A stretch of 60,000 nt of DNA, taken from contig MNCI01002989.1 in assembly GCA_015680685.1 (NCBI GenBank), forward strand, positions 333,484 through 393,483, read 5' to 3'. The DNA comes from Gnetum montanum. Taxonomy: Eukaryota > Streptophyta > Gnetopsida > Gnetales > Gnetaceae. The translations under genes and the position numbers were made by a program. Position 1 is the stretch's first letter. Each line of letters begins with the position of its first letter. This document shows positions 46,801-58,800 of the stretch, piece after piece. The notes below the pieces were generated by a model, which saw only the letters and a list, made by a program, of their open reading frames with translations, was not told where the DNA came from and searched no databases.

Positions 46801-49800
46801 CTTTTTGTATTTGAATTTGACAATACACTCTTTAACAGGCACATGCTGCCCATATTCTTGGTTTCAAGTTCCAATATTACCAGCGCACAGAAGTAAATGA
46901 AGTAGTGCCGGATAGCCTATATCGACTCACAGCAGCAATGGTTAAGGCAGAATTCATTAGCCTGGATGGCATGTAAGTAGCTATTAGCTTGTGTGTGTTA
47001 AGAGGGAACTTGGAGCATGTTGTGGTTCCAGAATTTGATATTAGCTTTCTACCACATCCAAAATTACACAACATACGCACAAATACATAATATGCCATTT
47101 ATGAAATTTTCACATGGTGCATATATGAACTCAAGTACATCTTTTGTTGGAAACTGATTATCTAGTTTAATTAATGAGAAGTTTATGTAGCAGGACTGTA
47201 ATCCTGTTCTTTCATTTCGGCATGAACACTAGCTGCAAAAATAATTTATCCATTGAATATTTAATTATTATTTTCAGATACGCGCACTTGTTACCAAAGG
47301 ATGAGCTAGCAATCGAACACTATGAGGAGTTCACGAAAAAAAGAGTAGATGATGTATGTTTCCTAAAGAACTTTTTACAGTGGAAGTTAGTGTATGAATT
47401 TCACCTTTTTGTAGTTGTTTTTTCGCTTACCCTCTCGGTGGTGTTCTATTGTTACAATGTTACATGTTTGCAGGCAAACAAAATTGGCAAAATAAATCTT
47501 GCAGCCACAGGGAAAGATCTCATGGAAGAGGAAAAACCTGGAGATGTTTCAATAGATTTATTTGCAGCTCTTGACATGGAAACAGAAGCTGTTAGTGAAC
47601 GTTTAGGAGAACTTGCAACAAATCAGAAGCTAGGCCTACTGAAAGGCTTTCTTGATGTTAATGATTGGTAATGTTGGTTTGTTGCTTGCTTTTTAAATAT
47701 TAAATATGATTCTTTGAAATTAAAAATTTCCTGTTCAAGGGATGCCAAGAGTCTGTAGTGTATCCGGTAATTGATTGCTCTAGCTTTTTCTGTTTAGGAT
47801 TGATATCGTACTTTTTAAATTTTTGGTGCCACTTTTTACACTTGCCTTGATTGTGATGAGATACCTGTAAAATATTTAGTGTTTTGAAACAGCATAATCA
47901 ACAATGTTACGTTGACGGATATTCAATAATTCCTTGGACTTTCTTTTCCTAGGAGGTCTTTCCTGCCTTCTTCCTATTTTACATGCATGAAATGAGCTGT
48001 ATAATTTCACCATAAATAAAAAATGGAAAATAGATACAAAAATTAAAAAGCAATAGTAAGCAATACAGCGGCAGCAGGATAGAGTGCATGAGCACAACAC
48101 GTGGCTTTGGTTACAGGATGGGAAGTGCCCTTACATTGTTATGGACATTAACTGCAATACCTTGTGGCATGCACTGCAAAGACATATAAGGATTGTTGCT
48201 CGGCTTCATCTGGATGGTATTGGTGACACGGCGGAGTGCCACCCAAGAGGAGGAGGAGTTTAAGGAGTTCCAACAGGCTGTGGCCTTTGTTGATGCAGAA
48301 AGGCACTGGGCTGTTCTTGTGGTGATTCACGCTCAGGAGTGTGTGACTTGTAGGTGTATCAGGCTGCCCAGGCATCTGTAGGATTGTGGGGTCCTTGTTG
48401 GTGGGTGGGGGAGTCCACCTTTGCGGTAGTTGCTTGCTGGTCATTTTGCTCTTTCGTTTCTTTTCCTTTGTCTGTTTCAGCCTGGGAAGGGGGAGTTTTT
48501 GGTTTCTGTTGGTTGTATTGGTAAGGGTTTCGACATTTTCAAAAAACATAGATGACGTGAGGCTAAAACATGGAATGCAATGATTTTCATTTCCAGTGAG
48601 AAAAAAGTTAGAGATTGAGGCATACGGTGTACGATTATTAAATGAACTAGGTTTAATTGTGTGATAGATAAACGATGTTGAGTTGTTTATTTAGCCTCTA
48701 TAGAGATGGTAATTAGATGACCAGTGCAGTTCGAAATGTAAGTGGAGTAAGATGAGGAGTCTTGGATTCACTTCAATAAAAAAAAAATTATCGGTCTGTT
48801 CATCTTGGGTGACTGCCAAAGATTCCATGCCATCTTGATGTAAATATCACCCTTTTTGTAGAAACCTTACCAACCAACAGTGTTGCTACTACAGTACAAC
48901 TATTAATGTTCCATTGTAGTTTTTTACCACGTAAGGAGGACATGCTAAGGAGCCATCCTAAGGACAAGGATTTTGTGTGGTATCATTATGTTTCCAGCAT
49001 AGTGAGCATTCAGCTACAACAACATAGATATTGACGCTGTCTAGGTTGACAAAATTAAGCATATGGATCTTTTTGTAATGCTTCCTGAGCCGAAGCTCCT
49101 GTACTTGTACAAAACTAATAGTACTATAATATGGTATTTGTTATTCACTGCTGATGTGAAAGTTGGTATGAATAAGGGTGTGCAATATCTCTTGTAACTC
49201 GGTTCTGTGACAGAAGGGATCAATTGTGCACATTATGTTGTACATTATATCTAGATTTCTCGAATATGGTTATCTTCAATTTGTATCACCCACACACATA
49301 GAGACACACACTTATGTACATCTCTTCCTTTTTCTAGGTTTTATTTTTTTGGAATATCTAAAAAAGAAGATTTTCGAAATAATGAAGTTTTTGGAAAAAT
49401 TAATAGGGCCTTGGAGGTAAAACCAAGGAACATGGACAAGGTTCCATTATGTAATCACCCAATTGTAAAAAGCGAATGGCCCAATGTATTTAAAGATGAA
49501 CTCCGGTTTCGTTTCTGGATTCAATTGTCCTATGTTTATCAGAACATTTATGGTTATGATCCTTCATTACACTCCATTAAGGATATTGGAACTCTATGTT
49601 TCAGGGACTGAATAAAATTGATAGCTGATGTGCTTTCTTCAAACGTACAATTTTTGGTGAATGTTAAGTTAATATTGAATCAGTTCATTCTTTTGATGTT
49701 CGCTAAAGTGACGGCCAATACTTGTTTTCTTAAATATCATTTACGATAGTTGAATGATAGATTTACTTCATTCAAGTATTTTGTGAATTCAATGGATTAC

Positions 49801-52800
49801 TACTAATCATTATTTTACATTGTTTATAGATGGAATGGCAATTTACATTTATGATTTGCAGGTATCATGCACATCTACTTCTTGAACGTCTTTCGTCCTT
49901 AAATCCAGTGGAACACAAGCCTATATGTGATGGCCTGATGAGGTTATATAGTTCTTTTTCATTCAATATCAATTGTTATGTTATGGCCCTGTTGATGATA
50001 TTATGTTTTTGCATGATTGAATTTGAAGTGATGTAAATTTCCAGGTGTATAGAAATGTCAATTTCACGGGCATATTCGACTTTAAAGCCTATGCATTTAT
50101 TGAGCAGTCATCCTTCTCGACATGGAGACTCAAGTGCGCATATAACTGATTTGCCACCAGAAACGTTCCAGATGCTTGCATGCATTGGTCCATATCTTCA
50201 TAGAGATACTATATTGTTACAAAAGGTTATAGTCTTTAGATTCTTGTTTCATCATTTTTGATTCCGCTTTGGTGTAGCTGACCATTGTTTTTTGTGGTTC
50301 AGGTTTGCAGAGTACTGAAGGCTTATTCTTCTTCAGTTTCAGCATCTGTGGCTGGGCATGGTCAAGAGCAAGGTGAAATCCATGATGGTAAAGATTCCCG
50401 CGTCATGTTAAGAGAAGCTCGTCTAAATGTTGAGGAAGCACTTAGCACTTGTTTACTTCCATCATTACAACTAATACCTGCAAACCCTGCTATTGATCTT
50501 GAGATATGGGAAGTTTTGAGTCTTCTGCCCTACGAGGTATGGACTGAGCCGTGCAAAAATATGCTTTAAAAATGTTGAAATCCTGAGTTATGTTATATCA
50601 TGTAAAATGTTGGTTGAGTTCTTGCATAATGTATGTCAATATATTTTATTTACGACTGTATCCTGAAGGGTTTTGGTACTGTGATGTTTTATGTAATTAA
50701 ATGTCAATTTATTCTTAACACTCTGAAGGTACGGTATCGTCTATATGGAGACTGGGAGAGAGAGGATGAACGGAACCCACTGTTATTAGCAGCACGCCTT
50801 ACTGCAAAGGTGAAAGAATTTGTGTATTTGGACGTGGATCTTGTTTCCAGTTTGTTAATTTTTGAAGCATTGACATGCTTTTTTGCAGCTAGATACACGC
50901 AGAATTTTAAAACGGTTGGCAAAAGAAAACTTAAAACAGCTTGGTCGCATGGTTGCTAAAATAGCCCATGCCAATCCAATGACTGTACTACGCACAATAG
51001 TTCATCAGGTGAGCATGTGTGTAGGTGCATCCGTAGATATGCATTTACTGATATGTGTTTTTAAAATGAAATATATTGAGGAACATGGACATTTTGTTAT
51101 ATCACGTTACCTTCATTTATGTACATACTAAAACTTTCAGATTGAAGCTTACAAGGATATGATTGCTCCCGTTGTTGATGCATTCAAGTACTTGACACAG
51201 GTATTTAACTATTTTCTGCATTGATTGTTTGTAATAGTCTTATTTTCCATCTTCTTTCTATCGTTTAGCTCTTTCATTTTCATTTTGTTAAAGAGGGTTT
51301 TAAAGATTTGCATGTTAAGATCACAATAAAGATTTTACTATTAAGGGCTGGCTCATGGGAGACCATTTTCACCTGTAACTACTGAAATGGCCATCTGCTG
51401 TGGGTTATTCTACCGTAGCAAAACACTCTGCAGATTTCAGGGTGCTGTTCTGATTTTGGGAGTGGGTCTTCTTCCTCAAAATTGCAAAATGTGTAAAAAA
51501 TTATAATAGATCAGAAAGTTTTGTTCAAAACATGAATGGGGAATTCAAAAATTGGATGCAGGCTGAAAAAACCAACCCAACCATGACCATATGCTTCTGA
51601 ATGTAAGCCAAGCATTTCTTTACAGCAGAGCTATAATCCACCAAAGCAGTCCAATGTTTATTTATCATTTGACCTGACCCTGATGAACAAATAAAATTTA
51701 ATCTTTGGAAATTTCTCTGATGCTGAATTTCCTGTAAGTTTTCCATTGGAGGGTGACACTTTTCATTCAATTTAATCTTTCTATTTTCATATAAGAAAAT
51801 GCTTCAACTCGATAATGATTTTGACCTTCATAGAATCTATCTATCGTAACGTTGAGAAACTGTAGCATAACTAGAGGAAGCTTTTTAACCACCGAAATGG
51901 CAATCTGGCTTGGGTTACTGGGCTGTAGTACAACCTATTCAGGATTCAGGGTGTTGTCTTTGCCCTTCATAGCTGTTGTTATGTCTTTTCTTCCTTGAAA
52001 TTACCAGTTGTGTATGAAATGATGACATCTATCAGAAAATTCTGTTCAAAGCATGAATGTGAAATTCTTTCTTCGGTATCTTGTTTAAGTTCAAGAAGCT
52101 GTAGCATCAACTGTGTCATTGATGGGGGCTGTCATGGGTTCACCTGAAGGTGGGAGGGTTGTGTGGCCAAGTATGCTAGTGGCCCGGAAGAAACAAACAC
52201 AACTTGACATCTATTTGGGATTCCGAAAGACCTTGAAGGAGGTCTCCCACAAATGGTCATCTAGCCGATCATGAAGATACTCTCCCGGAATTGCAGGGGT
52301 CAGGGTACTCCCTACAAACAAAATACCCTGAAAATGAATTGTACGGAGTGAAGGATGTGACGTAGGGTGCTTGCAGGAAATGAAGCTCCAAGCGTTGGAG
52401 TCTAGATTTTTGCAGTGGGATTGCTGGAACTTGCAGGTGGTTTCGTGCAAAGGCCGAGCTGGAGGATTGGCCATTCTCTCCTCATTTCAGTTAATGCTGG
52501 TTGATGACTCTCATTGGAGTTAGACGGTTCATGTGGTTTAGAAGAACATTTGGTTGATGGATGTTTATGGGGCCCAAAATTGGGAGATGTGGCTACAAGA
52601 ACTGAGGCAGGTAGCGCAAGTGGTCCATGACAAGGAAAGATGGATCCTGATCAGCAACTTTAATTAATGATTATACCCATGGGAGAAAATGGGAGGGGAC
52701 AACGTGGATCCCTTGGGGGGTCTGGAATCCATTGCCTTCTTAAGAGACCATGATCTGGTGGACATGGACATTGAGGGCTACAAATTCATGTGGAGTAATA

Positions 52801-55800
52801 GGAGGAGGGGCAAAGAACGGGTCCAATAATGTATAGACCACGTGTGGATTAGTATGAGGATGGTGATGGGTTCGAGATCCAGGTGTTGGGAAAGGAAAGG
52901 CAAGCCTCAGACCACCGGTTGATCCTATGTCAACTCTTTAGTAGTCAAGAAATGGCCCCTAGAACTTTCTATTTCGAGCAAACGTGGTTGTGCAAGGCAT
53001 GGTTGATATCGATGGTTCAAGACATTTGGCAGGAATATTTGAAAGCCTAGGAATTTAGAGAATTCTTGAAATAGGGACTACAATTGCTTAAACAAAGGAT
53101 ACGGGCCATAGTGTTAGAGGATAAATATAGCTTTAGGGCTTAGCGGACTCAGCTGTAGGCATGTCTTGGGGAGATACAAATGAGGCAGGAAAACGGGGTT
53201 GATTTGATAGTGGAGGAAGATGAAGTGCTAGGGGAGCTGCAGGACTTGGCTCTTGAGGAGGAGAGTTACTTGAGACAACGGGCTCGAATTAATTGGTTGC
53301 AAGATGGGGACCACAATATGCATTTTTTCTTTGCCTCAGCCAAGGGGCATGGGCAAGTGAAGAAAAAACTACAGATTATGTTTGAAGAGGAGGTGCTGGG
53401 AGGGGGCAAGCAGGTGGTGGATGTGATGTAGCAGTACTAGGCAAATGTTTGGCGGCGAAAAGACACATGACTGATCTTCATCCCCATCTAGAAAGTCCTT
53501 GGCGATGCTAAGAACTAGGTACTTAAATAGCCTTTTACAAGACAGGAGTTGGAAATGGCGATGGGTTCCATGAGGGCTAACAAGGTGTCAGGGCTTGATG
53601 GTTGGCCCATTGAATTCTTTCAGAAGCATTATTAGGGGGAATTTGCTAGATGCTTTCAACAGTATGTTGAGGTGGCAGTAAGTTCGCAGGGAGATAAATT
53701 GCTTGCAGATTGTTCTCATACCTAAGGTGCCCAACCCCACTTTACTGGCACACTTCCAGCCTATTGGGGTATGACTGGCACACTTCCAGCCTATTGGGGT
53801 ATGTAATACTCTTTTGAGGCTTTTTACTAAGATGCTTGTCCAATGGCTTACTTCGTTAATGTTGAAGCTAGTGGGGGAGAATCAGGTGGGTTTTGTACAG
53901 GGCTGTTTCCTACAAGATCAGGTAATTCTTTTATAGGAGATTTTGCATTTGATCTAGCACATTGGTTTCCTCAGAATGTGCGTCAAGTTGGATATAACCA
54001 AGGCATACGATACAGTGAGCTGGGAAGCATTGCAGGAGATCATGTTACTTTAAGGATTCATGCCCAAATTCGTCAATCTTTGGATGCATCTGCAATGCTC
54101 GAGAAGAGACTTCTTTGATATTGACGGCAGATTATTGGGGTTTGAGGCCTTGGAAAGGGGGCTATGGCAGGGGGTTTTGCTATCCTCGCTGTAGTTCATC
54201 ATGGTGATGGACACGCTGGAGCACTACTATGCGTTAGAGGAGATGGGAGGATTGGAGGTGGCTGGGGTACATTGCCTTGCTGAGCACTATGCGGATGACA
54301 TAATTCTTTTCTCACGGGTGGGTGTTCCTCAAGCAATAGCGCTTAAGAGGGCTTTGAGCAGATGGTGTAGGAAGTTGGACTTGAAATTAACAAAGCAGAG
54401 TCAACAATCCATCTAGTTAAGGCGGCATAGGTGAAAGGATAGATTTCTCAAGTCCTGGGAATCCTGTTGGGGCCTATTCACAATTCCTATTTAGGAATAT
54501 GTCAGTGTTCAAATGGAATCGTCAGAAGACATGGATGGTGTTGCTATAGAAAGTGTAAAAGAAGGCTGAACACTAGGCTAATAGATTTGTCCAGGAAAGG
54601 AAAGATATTATTAGCCTCTACCTTCCTTATGGCAATGGTGAGGTTCACGGTTTCCATGGCATCCCCCGCTGCAAGGGTAATCCAAAAGATCGACTAGGTT
54701 GTGTCACTTTAGGAGACAAACTTCATCTAGTGTGTTGGGAGAATACGATGAGACCAAGAAATGCTGGTGGCATTGGACTACGACCCTTCATAGATGAGAT
54801 TGTCTGGGAATGCAGAGGCTGGTGAATAGATTGATGGGGTCGGGGTACAAACAGGTGCAGTGGATTAGGATGGTGTGGCAAAAGTATCGGATGTGGGAAG
54901 CAGACATAGGAGGGTTGTGACTTTGGTAGGATCTTTGCAAACATTTGGATAAGATGCGGGATAGAGGCTAGGCAAACCTCCTAAAGAAATAGTCAAAGCC
55001 ATACATACGTTGGTGGCCCGATGGACATCCATATGGAGAGGGCTACTACTTGAGAAGTTGAAGGCTTTTGTGTGGTTGATAGTGCATAGGGTATTGTCAA
55101 TGAGGGGGTTTTTGAGGGCACAAGGGGTAAATATTGCTCCCAATTGCCCTATGTGTGTGGCAGACACAAAAACACTCGATCATTTCATTTACCATTGCCC
55201 TTTTATGAAGGACACTTGGTGGGCAGTTGGGCTGGTGCCACTACTCAGACCAAGTAGAGATTCCAAGGAGATTGTGGTTCTGTGGGCAAGGTGGAAATGT
55301 CGAAATAATCTAATCTTTTGGGAACAATGGCTATTGCCACTGGCATATGCTACTACAGCTGTGATACACCTATGGGCAAAAGCATCATGGAGTATGGGTA
55401 GGGGTATTTTTGCGAATCGGCGGTGAGTGAGTTCAAGGATAATGTTGACCTTTGGTCACTGATTGAAAGGGCTAGGTTGGTTGAGATGCTGGCATGAATT
55501 GAAGGAGAGCCGGGTCTGGCGGATGATTGCTTCTTTGCAAATTGGGAAGGAGAAGAAACTTCGTTTCAGGGGAAGCAGATTCTCTTGACGAAGTCAAGGC
55601 TTGCAAAGGTGCTTGGGGTATTAGCAAAGGGGGAGATCATCCCATTGGTGGTTCATAGCCATGGGTACACTAGAGAATTTTTTCTTGGAGGGATCCCCAA
55701 GACTGCTAGCAGGCTTGTGCCCAAGTTGGCATTGCCATTGCTATGGTACACCGTGGTAGTGCTGATTGACAAAATTCTGGTACAGTCGAGCAGCCTGGAA

Positions 55801-58800
55801 AAGCTGTTGGAGGTTCACTTTACCTTCTCAAGATGCTTGAAACATGAACTGAAGGTAAACGTTCTGTAGTTCTTTCTAGATTCACTAAGGAGTAAACGGC
55901 CAGGTTGGCACCTTGGTTTGATCCTTGCCTTGTGGCATTCAAGGATGATTGTGCTCCTGTGGCAGCTATGGTTGGTGTATGAGCGGTTATGTACTCGGTA
56001 TACTAGGAGGGATAAGGAGTTGACAATAGTGGAGGACCAGCAGACAGGTAAGGGTTTGGAGGAGGGTGCTGGCACCTCGCGAGTGGTGTAGAGGAAGGGG
56101 GAAGAGGTTACGTTGATAACCCTAATTGAGATTGAGGCGTTGGTTGGAAGAGCTTGTAGGGAGATGGCCGAGCTTACACGGGTGGAGGAAAAGGCGGTTT
56201 GAGAAGCTTGATGGATGGCATGGGAGGCTGACCTACAGCAAGCGGTGGATATGGCAGAATGCTCGAGGGTGGAGTTGCAGAACAAGGTGGACAGGAGCAG
56301 GAAAAGGAAGGAGGAGACAACTATGCAGATGTTGCTGGAAGAACTGCAGATTCAGATCTGGGCAGAGCTGGATACTGAAGCTTTGCAGCGGATCACAGAT
56401 GCACTGCTGTGGCAAACCGTGGATTGGGAATGCAAGTGCGTTGGATGGTAGGTCGAGTACCTTCAGTAGGGTGGGGGACCAATTGTCCCCGTCTAGCATG
56501 TATGCTGATTGATGGGGGCAATTTGTTTTACAGGTCTGATTTCAATTGTTTACAGTAGGGCATGGCTTAGGGGTTATTGCTTTACGTGCAGAAGCCTCAG
56601 ACTTACAGGTCTTTTTTAGAGGGATGGGCCTGCCGTTTTTCAGGCCAGGTTTGGGAGGATGTGTCCAGAGGGGTGGGCCTTGGGGGATGGGGGGTCTGGG
56701 GGATGAGGCCTAGTTGACGGCATGCTTCTGCTGCTTGGGAGAGGTGCCAAAGGGGCATGATGATCTTGCTTGTATATAGCCTTTTTTATTTGAGTTAATA
56801 AATCCTTAATTTTACTCAAAAAAAGAAAAAAGAAAAAGAACTGTGTCAATGCAAAACTAGAGGAATTTGTCTGTGGTTCTTACACTGGGTATATTATTAA
56901 TTTTTTTCATAATTTGTCTTCTGCTGCTGAACTCTTCATTAACTCTTGTGGTCTGTCATTTGCATCCTAGTTGATATATGGCTTATTGTTCAGTTTTAAT
57001 CATTCTTTACCCCTCTATTTGTTATATTCTTGTAAACTATTGTATATTAGGCATCGTTACTGGCCATGATAATCAACATGTTATGGTTTCTAGACTCTTC
57101 AAATGAAAATGGGATACGTCAACACCGTCTTGGAAGTTAATTTTGTCAATGATTAAACATTCTGCCGAAAACATTCTAGTTTAAAAGCCTGAAAATGTTT
57201 TTTTAACTGGTTACGACTTTAAGCTGAATGTTTTGCATAATCTATACAAAATTTTTAAAAGAAGTTTGGTTCGAAACTTCTGGAAAACAAATATGCTAAC
57301 CACCAAGCTAACAAAGTGATGAATTGATTAATATTGTTCTCATATTTTATTGTTGTAATGTTTCTTTTAGATTCAATGAGAGTGTTTGTATGGTAATGTC
57401 TCCTATTATAAATTATTTGAATAAAATGCAATGTTTTATTGAAATGTCAAAGTAGGGCTTTAAACAGTGTAGGTTTTTATATTAAAAAGCCTGCATTAGT
57501 TGTAATTACGAAGTTTAATATGTTCCTCGATGTAACAGTACCATGGTCCGTCCTTTTTTCAATTAAAAAAGTTGCAGATTCTAAATATATAATGTTAAGT
57601 TCTTGATGGTGATTTATGATTTTATGGCATTTAGTGATAAAATACTTTTATGAAATATTCTTGAAGGCCTTTTCTATCATAGCATTCACTTGGTGATAAT
57701 TTTTCTGTTTTCTTTTGACAGCTTGAATATGACATCCTTGAGTATGTTGTGATAGAGCGTCTTGTGCAAGGAGGTCGTGAAAAGTTGAAGGATGATGGTC
57801 TTAACTTGTCTGATTGGCTACAATCGCTTGCTTCATTTTGGGGTCATCTGTATGTTCCTTATTGCCTAGTTTTATTTTATTTTAACGAATTTTTAGATGT
57901 TTTCTTAAAAAAATTGTGGGTTGAGCATGGTGGGAATCAAATCCATGAACTCTGCTGAGTGAAGCTGATGTTCTACTGCTGAGCCACTGACTTGCTCCTT
58001 TATTGCCTATTTTATAAGCTGTATGTATAATTGAATGTTTGAAAAAATGTTGATATTTTATTTGTTGTTTTTGCAAGATTGGTATATGTTGGTTTTAAAT
58101 AGTTTTCTCATTGTTTGTCAATCCGTAAGTCTCCCACAGAAATTTCAGTACTTGTATATTCTTACTGTGTCTAATAACAACAATATGGTTATTCTTTTAT
58201 TTCGGGAAGTGAGACAAATTTCTGGTTTTTTAAAAACATGTTATTGAGTATATTTGTGCCTTTTCTTTGAACTCCAGAATATTAGATTCACGATTATTCT
58301 GAATTGATTGTTTATTGATATTAGTTAAATTTATAGAAATGAAGCCACTCACTAATAAAATTGGTTTGAGCTTGCTTTGTTTATTAACATCGTTGAAAAC
58401 TTTCATTATTAAGTTTGCTCCGTTGTTTTATTCGTTTGATGTTGCTTGCCATTTTCCAGATGCTAGAGTTAATTTAACATTCCATGCAATTTTGATAAAC
58501 ATTTTTTGTATCTGATTTATTAAGACACTCATACTTCATGTCTGTTGCCTTGGAAAAGTATTATGAACGAGGCAGGGGTTTTAGAACTGTATGCCTATCC
58601 TTTGCTATAGTAAGGTATCACCAAATTCTACGCCTACCTTAATGGTAAGCTAATTATAGATAGGATAAGGGCACCGTGATGATGATGATGCCGTCAATCC
58701 TTGTCCACTATTCAGGGCACCTTCAATGGAACTAAATAGTTAACAGTGAGATATGGGAGTTAAAAAACTGCATGGTGAACTTAACTTGTTTCAGTGGATA

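Larger units (their letters stand above)
52122..56838 (+). mobile_element. L1-type LINE (4.7 kb) in THO2 intron 18, sense strand, degraded
   Basis: Flanked by AACTGTGTCATTG (52109-52121) and AACTGTGTCAATG (56839-56851), a 13-bp target duplication with one change, and ends in an A-rich tail (56814-56838). It encodes in order endonuclease, RT and zf-RVT, then an unusual coiled-coil-like tail. ORF1 is missing, so it is 5'-truncated at or just before ORF2. Confidence 0.9.
51201..57721 (+). other. THO2 intron 18 (6521 bp)
   Basis: Contains a tandem duplication (about 51370-52121 plus 56852-56870) whose second copy is split by a LINE (52122-56838). 56871-57721 is AT-rich with nothing recognised. 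Confidence 0.9.
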
